This document shows positions 43,178 to 52,151 of a stretch of 64,000 nucleotides of DNA, piece by piece. Position 1 is the first letter of the stretch, and every line of letters begins with the position of its first letter. The stretch covers positions 62,001 through 126,000 of the forward strand of contig JAIQFI010000009.1 of NCBI GenBank assembly GCA_020073345.1, given 5' to 3'. The stretch is from Terriglobia bacterium. GTDB taxonomy: Bacteria > Acidobacteriota > Terriglobia > Bryobacterales > Bryobacteraceae. Below the pieces are notes generated by a model, which did no database searches, was not told the DNA's origin, and saw nothing but the letters and a program-made list of their open reading frames with translations. The position numbers and the translations under genes were made by a program.

Positions 43178-44566
43178 GTGCGAATCATAGTTCTTATCGG
43201 GTGCCTGCTTGCTGCGGGATGGGCTCACGCTCAGGAGAGCGGCCTGGGAGCGGATTTCCGCCACGAAAAGGATCATCTCAAGGACTGCACCAGTTTCAAA
43301 AGCATAATCGGCTGTGGGGAAACCTTATTTACCGGTCATCCGTTGCACATCGCCGTCGGAAGTCTGGCGCCCGGGAATGGCGTGGGAGCCGGCTTGGCGC
43401 TTGTGACCCATTGGACTCCCAACGAAACTTGGCGCCTGAACTTGGATGCGGACGGCATCACAACGCCCAATGGTTCCTGGCGAGCCGGCGCGTACATGAC
43501 CGCCGTATTCATCCGCAGGCGGCAACTTGTGGCGAGTCCCGGCGGGCCGGGGACCACGTCCAATCTGGCTGTGCAGGAATACCCGGTCTTCCACCTCTAC
43601 GCGCAAGGCATCTCTCTGGAAAAAATCAGCTACTTCGGCTTAGGGCCCGACACCCAGGAATCGGCGCGGTCGTACTTCGGAATGCGGCAGACTGTGATCG
43701 GAACCAATGCCGTCTGGCCCGTGTTTAAGAAGCTGAACGTGTCGCTGCTAGGCGAAGCCAACGGACGCTTCGTGAATATCCGGCCGAGCCTGAACCAGGC
43801 CAGCCCATCCATCGGCCAGCTTTACACCGAATCCACGGCTCCAGGGCTCACTCAGCAAAGCGCGTTTGCGCAATTCGGAGAAGGCGTGCGTATTCGTCCC
43901 CAGCTCGCCGGCGGCTTCGTGCGGCTCAACTACCTCGCCGAGTTTCAGGAATTTGTTTCGCCTGGTACGTCGCAATATTCCTTCAACCGGTTCACCGTGG
44001 ATCTCTCACATCAGTTCCCCCTATACCGAAAGACGCGATCGCTGATTCCGCTCGATTCGAACGGACCCAACGACTGCTCGGGCGGACTTAATGTGCACGA
44101 CTGCCCGCCTGTCACGGGAGGCACATCCCGGAATCTGGAGGGTAGCTTCAACCTGCGATTCTTGATGAATCAGTCCTTCGTGCCATCCGGACACGTCGTG
44201 CCGTTCTACTTTCAGCCCACTCTGGGAGGATCCGATATTGACGGCGCGGCATCGCTCAGCAGTTACCGCGATTATCGTTTCCGTGCGCCCAACTCGATCC
44301 TGGTTCGAGCCAGCTTCGAGCATTCGCTCTTCGACTGGCCCCTGGGAGTGATGGCCATGATCGACGAAGGGAAAGTGGCAAATACGCGCGGCGATCTCGA
44401 TTTCACGCATCTCCGCCATAGCTACTCGGCCGGATTGACGCTGCGCGCCGGCGGTTTTCCGCTGATCAATATTCTCTTTTCCTGGGGCGGCAATGAAGGC
44501 CGTCATACCATCGTCAACATGGATCCCTCGCTGCTGGGTGGCGGCGCGCGACCGTCTTTATATTGA
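43178..44566 (+). CDS. Omp85/BamA-like outer-membrane beta barrel
   Basis: A 462-residue exported protein (signal peptide to residue 19, AHAQ) with alternating beta strands throughout: LHIAVGSLAPGNGVGAGLAL, WRLNLDADGI, ISYFGLGPDTQES, GVRIRPQLAGGFVRLNYLAEF, HLRHSYSAGLTLRAGG. The pattern is like bacterial surface antigens of the Omp85 C-terminal barrel, without POTRA domains. It starts with GTG at 43178. The position after the phospholipase-like gene suggests a translocator or an outer-membrane partner. Confidence 0.65.
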   Translation: MRIIVLIGCLLAAGWAHAQESGLGADFRHEKDHLKDCTSFKSIIGCGETLFTGHPLHIAVGSLAPGNGVGAGLALVTHWTPNETWRLNLDADGITTPNGSWRAGAYMTAVFIRRRQLVASPGGPGTTSNLAVQEYPVFHLYAQGISLEKISYFGLGPDTQESARSYFGMRQTVIGTNAVWPVFKKLNVSLLGEANGRFVNIRPSLNQASPSIGQLYTESTAPGLTQQSAFAQFGEGVRIRPQLAGGFVRLNYLAEFQEFVSPGTSQYSFNRFTVDLSHQFPLYRKTRSLIPLDSNGPNDCSGGLNVHDCPPVTGGTSRNLEGSFNLRFLMNQSFVPSGHVVPFYFQPTLGGSDIDGAASLSSYRDYRFRAPNSILVRASFEHSLFDWPLGVMAMIDEGKVANTRGDLDFTHLRHSYSAGLTLRAGGFPLINILFSWGGNEGRHTIVNMDPSLLGGGARPSLY

Positions 44567-44654
44567 TGGAAAGCGACTGAGTGTGGACTGCCCCAGACTG
44601 AGCGTTCAGAAGTAAATCTCGATTCAGCACCTAGGTGCCAGGAGGATTTGATAC

Positions 44655-45422
44655 ATGCCGATTCATCGCAAATACGGTTGGGCTCCCGACCTGCCCGACC
44701 AGCGTGACCATCTGTACTCGGCTCCGCAGCCGGTACTCGCAAAATTGCCGCCGAAGAAGGACCTTCGGTCCGGTTGTCCACCGGTATACGATCAGGGCCA
44801 ACTCGGAAGTTGCACCGCCAACGCCATATCCGGAGCCATTGAATTCGAGCAGAAGAAACAGGGAGTCAAGGTATTCATGCCGTCCCGACTCTTCATCTAC
44901 TACAACGAACGAGCTATGGAAGGGTCGATCAATTCCGACGCCGGAGCACAAATTCGCGATGGCATCAAGTCCGTCGCGGATCTCGGAGCCTGCCCGGAAA
45001 CCGAGTGGCCCTATGACATCAATAAATTCGCCAACAAACCCACGCCGAAATGTTACACCGACGCGACGAAATGCGAGGCAGTGGGGTACCAGCGGCTCGA
45101 TTCCAGCAATCTGAACCAGTTGAAAGGCTGCATTGCCTCCGGCTTTCCGTTCGTGTTCGGCTTCACCGTTTATGACGCGTTCGAAAGCCAGCAGGTAGCA
45201 AAAACAGGCGTCTTGAACATGCCCGGCCCGAAGGAGAAAACCGTGGGAGGCCACGCGGTATTGGCCGTGGGCTACGATGATTCGGCACAGCGCTTCACCG
45301 TACGCAATTCCTGGGGCAAGGACTGGGGCGTCAAAGGCTACTTCACCATCCCCTACACTTACCTGACCACGACGGACCTAGCCGATGATTTCTGGACGAT
45401 TCGCATCCTGAAAGAGGCGTAG
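44655..45422 (+). CDS. Papain-like C1 cysteine protease
   Basis: A 255-residue C1A peptidase without signal or propeptide: DQGQLGSCTANA gives oxyanion Gln47 and nucleophile Cys53, GGHAVLAVGYDD carries the catalytic His and RNSWGKDWGVKGYF the Asn. The protein begins almost at the mature domain, as is typical of bacterial intracellular or phage-associated papain-like proteins. A GGAGGATTT ribosome binding site precedes it. It is tail to tail with a chagasin-like inhibitor gene (0 bp between stops), a possible protease/inhibitor pair. Confidence 0.9.
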   Translation: MPIHRKYGWAPDLPDQRDHLYSAPQPVLAKLPPKKDLRSGCPPVYDQGQLGSCTANAISGAIEFEQKKQGVKVFMPSRLFIYYNERAMEGSINSDAGAQIRDGIKSVADLGACPETEWPYDINKFANKPTPKCYTDATKCEAVGYQRLDSSNLNQLKGCIASGFPFVFGFTVYDAFESQQVAKTGVLNMPGPKEKTVGGHAVLAVGYDDSAQRFTVRNSWGKDWGVKGYFTIPYTYLTTTDLADDFWTIRILKEA

Positions 45423-45818
45423 TCAGGGAGTCACTATCACCCGCAGAGTAAAGGATCGCGCCGGCTCTGCGGGCGCCTCCCAGGATCGCTGCAAGACCAT
45501 CCCGATTTCACTCTCGCCCTCGTGTATGGTCCGAAATCGCCAGGAATGAATGCCCTGGCCCCCAACTCCTGTGCTCGGGCGAAATTCTTCGCCAGTCAGC
45601 GTACTGACAGGCTCTCCGGTCGCGGTGATTTTCCATCGGAAACCAGTCGCGGGGTTCTCCGGCAAAGAGATCTCAAACGATTCTCCCTTAGGCAGCTTCG
45701 CTGACATACCCGTTTGCGAAAGTGTGAACCGAAGCATGGTGGCCATTCGAAGTAACGGACTTCCGGCGTCGACCTCATCGAGGCGTAATCCGCCCGGGCC
45801 GCAACGGCCTTGAATCAC
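45423..45818 (-). CDS. Chagasin-family (I42) cysteine protease inhibitor
   Basis: The last 90 residues carry the chagasin signature: SLPENPATGFRWKI corresponds to the NPTTGY loop that enters the papain active site, and GIHSWRFRTIHEGESEIGMVLQRSWE matches the later inhibitory loops. The N-terminus is uncertain (GTG at 45818, or ATG near 45746 or 45737), so residues 1-25 may not be translated. No signal peptide is seen. The stop codon abuts that of the C1 protease gene on the other strand, so the inhibitor probably acts on that protease. Confidence 0.75.
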   Translation of the reverse strand: MIQGRCGPGGLRLDEVDAGSPLLRMATMLRFTLSQTGMSAKLPKGESFEISLPENPATGFRWKITATGEPVSTLTGEEFRPSTGVGGQGIHSWRFRTIHEGESEIGMVLQRSWEAPAEPARSFTLRVIVTP

Positions 45819-46052
45819 TCTTTCATCTTAATGGTTATGGGCGTTCACTCGTCGACTTGTATGACCATGGTGTTGGCGCAGAAATAGTTTCCATGTTCAT
45901 AATTTCAATATAAGAAATAACGAATGTATGGAGGCATGAGCTTCTCTGGCCGACTGGACGACATGCATTCCCGGCTGTCCTCCTCGCCCTCAGGCGTTGC
46001 TGCGCGGAATCCTGCTGGCTGTGGGCAGCATGGAGCAGAAAGAGTTAGTTCA

Positions 46053-46130
46053 ATGAAACAGGACCTGCGGCGCTTCAAAGCCGAGATTTTCCGGGCCCTT
46101 GCACATCCCACGCGAATCGCCAGAGTATAA
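46053..46130 (+). pseudogene. Truncated ArsR-family regulator
   Basis: From an ATG at 46053 with AAAGAG upstream the frame reads MKQDLRRFKAEIFRALAHPTRIAR and then stops after one more residue. This is the first part of an ArsR helix-turn-helix regulator, cut off just where the DNA-binding helices should begin. The rest of the domain is not present in any frame nearby. A kinase gene starts 49 bases later. Confidence 0.6.
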
Positions 46131-46178
46131 GCAATTCTGGTATGTTGTTGTTGTTCCTCAGAACGACAAATAATCGTC

Positions 46179-48593
46179 ATGAACTCCGACGAATGGAGTA
46201 TCGAAGACAATCCGGGTCAAAAGCCCCTAACTTCCGGCACGCAGATTGGCTCCTACCGTATTGAATTTCAGATTGGCGAGGGCGGTATGGGCACCGTCTA
46301 CCGAGCGCTGGACACCAAACTCAACCGGCCGGTAGCCATCAAGTTCCTTTCGAACGAACTGGCCGACGTCACCGCACGGCGCCGCTTCCAGCGCGAGGCG
46401 CAGATGGCGTCGTCGCTAAATCATCCGCATATCCTCACAGTCAATGATGCCGGTGAATTCCAGGGACGTCAGTATTTAGTGACGGAGTTCGTCGATGGGG
46501 GAACACTCAAACAGTGGGTGCAGAAAGAAGAGCGCTCCTAGCAGCAGGTGGTCGAGCTCCTAGTGGGCGTAGCCGACGGCTTGGCCGCGGCACACGCTGC
46601 CGGCATCCTGCATCGCGATATAAAGCCCGCCAATATTCTGGTATCCAGAAACGGCTACGCCAAGCTGGCGGACTTCGGCTTGGCCAAACTGACTGAGAGC
46701 ACGCCCGCCGATGCCACGCGCACACTCGCCGAGGGTGAAACGCGGGCCGGCGTGATCTTGGGAACGATCGCTTATATGTCGCCGGAACAGGCTTCCGGTA
46801 AGCCTCTAGATGCACGCAGCGACATTTTCTCTTTCGGCATAGTCCTCTATGAAACGCTGGCCGGGAACGGGCCTTTCGCGGGAACCAACGATTTGGCAGT
46901 GTTGCAGACTATCCTCCATGGCGCACCCCAGCCTCTGGACCCAGCGCTCCCGGTTGCGTTGCGTGCCGTGGTCGAGAAGGCCCTGGAGAAAGATCCGGCC
47001 TCCCGTTACCAGACCATGAAGGATCTTGTGGTGGACCTGCGGCGCTTGGTCCGGTCTGGGGCGAGCGAAACTGGGCTGCCACTCGCTAGTCAGGGGAAAA
47101 CGGCACTCAGCGGCGTGCCGGCGCGGCGGGGCTGGTTGGCAACTGCCGCGGTTGCTCTGATTCTCGTGGCGGCGGCTGTGGTCTCGCGGTTCGCACCGTT
47201 CGCAGGCACGCCCCAGATCCGGTCCATCGCGGTTCTACCACTCGATAACTTCTCACGCGATCCCGAACAAGACTTTTTCGCCGACGGCATGACTGAGCAA
47301 CTCATTGCCGATCTTTCAAAAATTGGATCGCTGCGGGTGATTTCGCGAACGTCGGTGATGCAGTACAAGGAAAAACGTAAATCGCTGCCGGAGATCGCCA
47401 AGGAACTGAACGTCGATGCAGTCGTGGAGGGCAGTGTCTTGCGCGACCATGATCGCGTTCGCATCACGGCACAACTCTTGCAAGCGGCCACTGAAAAGCA
47501 TCTTTGGGCGGAGACGTACGACCGCGATCTGCGCGATGTCTTAGACCTGCAGAGTTCGGTCGCGCGTGACATCGCCAACCAGGTCCGCATAACGCTTACG
47601 CCCCAGGAGCAGGCTCGGCTCGGGAACCGTGGCCGAGTCGATCCCGAAGTCTACCAGCTCTATTTGAAGGGTCGCTATTACACCAATCAAGCCGACGAAG
47701 GACCGATCCGGAGGGGAATCGGCTATTTCGATGAGGCTATCGCCAAAGATTCCAACTACGCACCTCTTTATGCCGGAGAAGCCATCGCGTACGCCAGCCT
47801 GGCCAGTGCCTATGCCGCTCCGAAAGAAGTTATGCCCAAGGCGAAGAACGCGGCCCAGAAGGCCGTGGCCCTCGACGAAACGCTTTCGGAGGGGCACTCG
47901 TCACTGGCGTTTGTCCTGATGATGTTCGATTGGGACTGGTCCGGAACCGCTCGAGAGTTGAAGCGCGCCATCGAGCTGAATCCGAGCTCCGCGGAAGCTC
48001 ATGATCTCTACGGAGAATACTTCACGGCTCAGGGGCAATTTCAAGAAGGCATCGCGGAATCGCGCCGGGCCCACGATTTGGATCCACTGTCCCTTCGGAT
48101 CCAGTCCGACCTCTTCTACGCCATTCTGGAGGCACGGCAGTATGACGAGACCATAGCGGAATGCCAGAAGGCGATTGAGGCTAATCCGAAGTTTGCAAGT
48201 GCGTATACTGTCCTGGGTCTGGCCTATGCTCAGAAGAAAGATTTCTCGAAGGCGATCGATGCCCTCAAGAAGGCAGCCGACCTCGATCCTAACCCGACGA
48301 ATCAGCTTTTTGTTGCGCACGTCCAGGCTGTTTCCGGAAACAAGGCCGAGGCGCGTGCGCTACTGGCGAAGCTGGAAGACCTCTCTCGCCGCAGCTACGT
48401 GTGCGCCTATGAAATTGGCACGGTTCACGCGAGTCTGGGCGATAACGACAAGGCTTTCGAATGGATGGAGAAAGGCAGGCGCGAGCAGTGCGACTGCCTG
48501 GTCTGGCTGATCGCGGAGCCTTGGATGGACCCGATGCGCGTGGACAAAAGGTACCTATCCTTGCTCCAGCAGGTCGGATTGCCGCCGCCCTAG
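46179..48593 (+). pseudogene. Serine/threonine kinase with TolB-like and TPR domains, interrupted by in-frame amber codon
   Basis: The frame from 46179 to 48593 encodes a kinase of about 804 residues: GEGGMGTVYRALD, VAIKFLSNE, HRDIKPANIL (catalytic loop near residue 145), DFGLAKL, GTIAYMSPEQ. A membrane helix (residues 308-328), a TolB/FlgO-like domain (IAVLPLDNFS ... VVEGSVLRDHDRVRITAQLL) and C-terminal TPR repeats follow. A TAG at 46539-46541 interrupts the kinase domain at codon 121, in frame, with no other damage. Either the gene is a recent pseudogene, or the codon is read through, or the base is an error. Reinitiation downstream would give only a kinase fragment. Confidence 0.8.
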
Positions 48594-48637
48594 TAGCAGG
48601 CAACCGAAAGCGCCGCCAAGCTCATTACCTGATGTGC

Positions 48638-49145
48638 CTCGGCGAGTCCACAGATTTGAGCGGAATCATGGCCGATCTTGGCGCCCGACATCCTGGCTGC
48701 GGTTCAGGCTTGCATCAGTAACGGTAAGTCTGCCTGGTCCTGGGAAACAGCAACGCGGTGCTCGAAGAGAGTCTTGAGCCCGAAGTTGACTTCCGCGGCG
48801 TTATTTGCCGCTGCCAGTGACTGGTAGTGCGAAGAACCCGCCCTGTCGGCCATCTTGGAGCGTTCCGCGTGAACTAACCGGGAGAGACGGCTCGCACCAA
48901 AACATGTGGCTCCCCAGAGAGACCAGACGAACCCGTCTCTGGAGACGGCTACCCTAAAGATCGCGTCTAATAACGCTAAAATAACGCGGCGAAGCCGCGT
49001 AGAATCGGCAGATTTGAACGGAACCATGGCCGATCGCGGCCTTCTCCCGACCTGCTAGCTGCGCTTAGGGCTTGCATCCGTGATAGAGCAGTCTGCCTGA
49101 TCCTGAGCACGACGTTGATTTCCACCGCGTTATTTCCCGCGTCAC
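48638..49145. repeat. Two diverged direct repeats, about 175 and 160 bases
   Basis: The block at about 48638-48812 and that at about 48986-49145 share ATTTGA(A/G)CGGAA(C/T)CATGGCCGAT, then CTTGCATC, GTCTGCCTG and a GCGTTATTT segment, with an internal deletion in the second copy. Between them are a perfect hairpin (ACGCGGC gaa GCCGCGT at 48984-49000) and several inverted GACGG/CCGTC segments. On the minus strand both read the start of a short peptide (M-P-K-S-DS), which hints at tandem remnants of one gene. No transposase is seen. The whole interval 48594-49280 lacks a supported gene. Confidence 0.5.
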
Positions 49146-49280
49146 TTTCACGTCAAGTCGCGCTGATCACCGCGTCCGTTCGCTTCAGCCCAAATGAGCC
49201 GCTTACTCCTTGCGTCACGGGAACATTTCTTGTAAAATTGATTTAGGTAGACAACCATATCTGCCTTCGAAAGGGACGCA

Positions 49281-49997
49281 ATGAGATCTTCTCTCGCGCT
49301 CCCCTCATCTCTCTTCAGAAACCAGATTCCGGGGTTGTCCGACTTCGGACATATTCTAGTCTCTCTCAGGCTCCCCACCATTGACGCCTTGTGGTATGCA
49401 TCTTGCGGAGCCGGCACCGGGCCGCTCGAAGACGCTTACGACGTGTTCGCGAGCGTAATTTCCAGGGAGCGAACACTGGATGAAACGCTGATCGGCACGA
49501 CCATACCGTCCCTGGTCGCTGAGGCTGCGGAGGAGTACGGCTGGTTTCGATCTTCGACGCCGGTGGGCCAGCCCCTAAAACCACAGCTTCTAGAGCAAAT
49601 CAGAGAACTGGTTCGCATACCGATCGCCAGATGGACGGCGGCTATGCCGCGCGTGGCGAGGTCGGACCACCCACTTCGATCTACTCCAAGCTCCGCCGAA
49701 CTCAAGCTGAGTGATCTGCCGCTGGACGACAATGGGGAGCCTCAAGACATTATTGCTTGCAGATCCTTCCGGCAGAAGGCTATTGTCGTCTATAAACAAA
49801 CTTGGCGGACGACCAAGCACAAGGTCACTGATGTCGACATCGCCAAGGAGGCCGGCGGCTGGGAGGATCGTACCTACGTCGGCAAGTTCAAGCGCTGCGA
49901 CCCGAAAAACACCCTTGCGGTGGACAGGAAGATATGGCGGGTACTTCGATCTACGTCGACGCCTAGCTTTATAAAGGCAGGTACGCCTCCAAAATAA
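49281..49997 (+). CDS. Uncharacterised protein at left end of phage-like element
   Basis: A 238-residue protein with a ribosome binding site (AAAGGGAC) before its ATG. The sequence is soluble, with no signal peptide or membrane segment. Its C-terminal third has VTDVDIAKEAGGWEDRTYVGKFKRCD, which might be a DNA-binding helix-turn-helix followed by a basic tail. I do not recognise a family. The gene precedes the methyltransferase and packaging genes of the phage-like element and is on their strand. Confidence 0.55.
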   Translation: MRSSLALPSSLFRNQIPGLSDFGHILVSLRLPTIDALWYASCGAGTGPLEDAYDVFASVISRERTLDETLIGTTIPSLVAEAAEEYGWFRSSTPVGQPLKPQLLEQIRELVRIPIARWTAAMPRVARSDHPLRSTPSSAELKLSDLPLDDNGEPQDIIACRSFRQKAIVVYKQTWRTTKHKVTDVDIAKEAGGWEDRTYVGKFKRCDPKNTLAVDRKIWRVLRSTSTPSFIKAGTPPK

Positions 49998-50102
49998 TTC
50001 CGCGTTTCCGCACATTATTCTCTTGATTTCATCGTTGCGGAATGAATCAAGCTGGGTCTGCGGGCATTCTGACGTTTTCAAATGCCACAGGGAGCGCGCC
50101 GA

Positions 50103-51365
50103 ATGAAGGCAATCACAATACCGGACAGGATCGAGCTCTGGTCGTTGGACCGTCTCAGCGCGGAGGAGCGTCAAGCTCGCTTCCACTCGCCACTTCAGAT
50201 CGAGCAAATCGCGAACAGCATCACCGAGTTCGGTTTCACAAATCCAATTCTGGTGAATCCAGAAGGTCGAATCATTGTCGGTTATGCGCGCTACCTTGCC
50301 GCGCAAAGGACCAAACTGGCGCAAGTGCCCGTGATTGTACTGGCACATCTGAGCAAGGCCCAGCAGCGCGCGTACCGGATTGCAGATAACCAACTTGCTT
50401 TGAACGCTTCCTGGGATGAGGAGGTTCTCCGGGAAGAATTAAAAGCTCTCATGGAGGAGGCAATATCGCTTGATTTGATTGGTTTCAGCGAGGAGGAGCT
50501 CAAACGTCTTGAAGCGTGTCCCGAGCTCCAACGCGGCCTGACCGACGAAGATGCTGTACCGGAACCAGCCGGTTACACCGTTTCCCAACTGGGTGACGTC
50601 TGGATACTGGGTCGCCATCGGTTATTGTGCGGGGACTCTACAGAAGCAGCAACGATTCAGACGCTGCTGGCGGGGAAGGAAGCGGCGATGACCTTCACCG
50701 ATCCTCCTTACAATGTGGCATACGAGGGTACGAACAAGCGGAAGATCCTCAACGATGACCTGGGCAGCGCGTTTCCTGCATTCCTCGGAAAAGCGTGCCG
50801 AAACATCGTTGCGTCTACCGCCGGCGGAATCTACATATCGATGTCTTCCTCGCAGCTTCATACGCTAGCCAAGGCATTCATGGAAGCCGGCGGGCATTTC
50901 TCGACGTTCCTCATTTGGACCAAGGATCGGTTCACCCTGGGGCGTTCCGATTATCACCGGCAGTTTGAGCCGCTCCTTTATGGATGGCGGGAGGGTGCAA
51001 AGAGACACTGGTGCGGGGATCGAAAACAGGGCGACGTTTGGTGCTATCCCAAGCCCAGAGCCAACCACCTGCATCCCACGATGAAGCCGGTGGCGCTGGT
51101 TGAGAGGGCAATCTTCAACAGCAGCCAGAGAGACGATGTGGTGCTCGACCCTTTTGCCGGGGCGGGATCGACCGTGATTGCTTGCCAGAAAACAGCGCGC
51201 CAGGCATGCATGATCGAACTAGACCCCAAATACGTAGACGTGATTGTCCGGCGATGGCAGGATTTCACCGGCCTCGCAGCAGTCCTTGAAGCGGACGGAC
51301 GACGCTTCGCAGAGATTGCCGAAGAACGTAATAAATGCCCGGTGGCCGAGGAAGTTGCCCAATGA
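50103..51365 (+). CDS. DNA methyltransferase with N-terminal ParB-like nuclease domain
   Basis: The 420-residue protein joins a ParB/Srx-like domain (QIEQIANSITEFGFTNPILV, IIVGYARYLAAQ) to a type II DNA methylase. The methylase has TDPPYNVAYEG (catalytic DPPY), HPTMKPVALVERAI, LDPFAGAGSTVIAC for AdoMet and ARQACMIELDPKYVDVI. The DPPY-before-FxGxG order indicates a beta-class N6-adenine or N4-cytosine methylase. Such ParB-methylase fusions are common in phages and integrative elements. The ATG at 50103 has GGGAG upstream. The 3' end overlaps the DUF5681 gene (ATGA). Confidence 0.88.
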   Translation: MKAITIPDRIELWSLDRLSAEERQARFHSPLQIEQIANSITEFGFTNPILVNPEGRIIVGYARYLAAQRTKLAQVPVIVLAHLSKAQQRAYRIADNQLALNASWDEEVLREELKALMEEAISLDLIGFSEEELKRLEACPELQRGLTDEDAVPEPAGYTVSQLGDVWILGRHRLLCGDSTEAATIQTLLAGKEAAMTFTDPPYNVAYEGTNKRKILNDDLGSAFPAFLGKACRNIVASTAGGIYISMSSSQLHTLAKAFMEAGGHFSTFLIWTKDRFTLGRSDYHRQFEPLLYGWREGAKRHWCGDRKQGDVWCYPKPRANHLHPTMKPVALVERAIFNSSQRDDVVLDPFAGAGSTVIACQKTARQACMIELDPKYVDVIVRRWQDFTGLAAVLEADGRRFAEIAEERNKCPVAEEVAQ

Positions 51366-51811
51366 GTCAGGCTCGGGGCCGACCCTTCCAACCCGGTAAC
51401 GCGTTCGGTCGCGGACGGCCTGCGGGAAGCCGGAACAAATCCACCATTGCCTTACAGGGCATGCTCGATCAGCATGCGGAGGCCATTCTCAAGAAAGCCG
51501 TGGTCATGGCCTTACAGGGGGAGAAAGCAGCGATTCGACTTTGCCTCGAACGGCTGCTCCCGGTGCGGCGGCATAGCTCAGTCAAGTTCAAACTTCCACG
51601 CCTCGATTCGGTCGCCGATATCGCGAAAGCTGCGTCGAACGTGGTTCGTGCCGTCGCGGACGGAAAGCTGACAGCGTCCGACGGCGAAACGATAACGGGC
51701 ATGCTAGAGCACCTCCGCCAAGCCTTTGAGGCAGTCAGCCTAGAAGAGAGGATTGGTGCTCTGGAGCGCCAGCAGTCGAAAGGATCTCGGGATGAGACTC
51801 CGACAGCTTGA
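51362..51811 (+). CDS. DUF5681-family phage protein
   Basis: A 149-residue protein with the N-terminal signature FQPGNAFGRGRPAGSRNKST, as in DUF5681 proteins that precede terminase genes in prophages. The rest is helical (LDQHAEAILKKAVVMALQGE, LEHLRQAFEAVSLEERIGALERQ) and ends in a coiled coil. It may be a small terminase or DNA-recognition protein. Its start overlaps the methylase stop and its end overlaps the next start, so the four genes form one unit with the terminase. Confidence 0.75.
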   Translation: MSQARGRPFQPGNAFGRGRPAGSRNKSTIALQGMLDQHAEAILKKAVVMALQGEKAAIRLCLERLLPVRRHSSVKFKLPRLDSVADIAKAASNVVRAVADGKLTASDGETITGMLEHLRQAFEAVSLEERIGALERQQSKGSRDETPTA

Positions 51812-52151
51812 CCGCCGCGTTCGCCTATTGGAGGCCGCCCTCACGTGCCGTGCCGTTCACGATCCGCTACTGATCCTGGTGGAATCCGCCGTCTCGCCTC
51901 GCAAGCTTCGTGTCGATGAGCATCTCGTGATCGATCGGTTCCGCGATACAGGCAATGTTGTTTGGGGTCAGGAACGGATCACCTCCGACCTGGGTGACGA
52001 TGGTCACACGTGCGCACCTGGCGGGTACATCAAGGCCCTGCTTGAGAGATTTCATCAGACCTGTTACTGGCGGACCGTTCCTGGAACATGCCGCATGTGC
52101 GCGGGAACCCCGGTGGCGGCCAGGGACATAGACAAAAGGGCAGACAGATGA
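51792..52151 (+). CDS. Small protein of packaging module
   Basis: A 119-residue protein starting at ATG 51792 inside the end of the DUF5681 gene and ending with an overlap of the terminase start (TGATC/ATG). The N-terminus is a charged helix (RQLDRRVRLLEAAL). The middle contains HEHLVID-like acidic/His residues (VDEHLVIDRFRDTGNVVWG) and Cys residues toward the end (CYWRTVPGTCRMC). No family is recognised. Overlaps on both sides make it part of the packaging operon. Confidence 0.55.
   Translation: MRLRQLDRRVRLLEAALTCRAVHDPLLILVESAVSPRKLRVDEHLVIDRFRDTGNVVWGQERITSDLGDDGHTCAPGGYIKALLERFHQTCYWRTVPGTCRMCAGTPVAARDIDKRADR

Noticed and set aside
48704-49027. Minus-strand frame of 107 codons spanning the two repeats
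   Set aside because: It joins the start in one repeat to the stop in the other; composition is not convincing, so it is kept only as a remark in the repeat entry.
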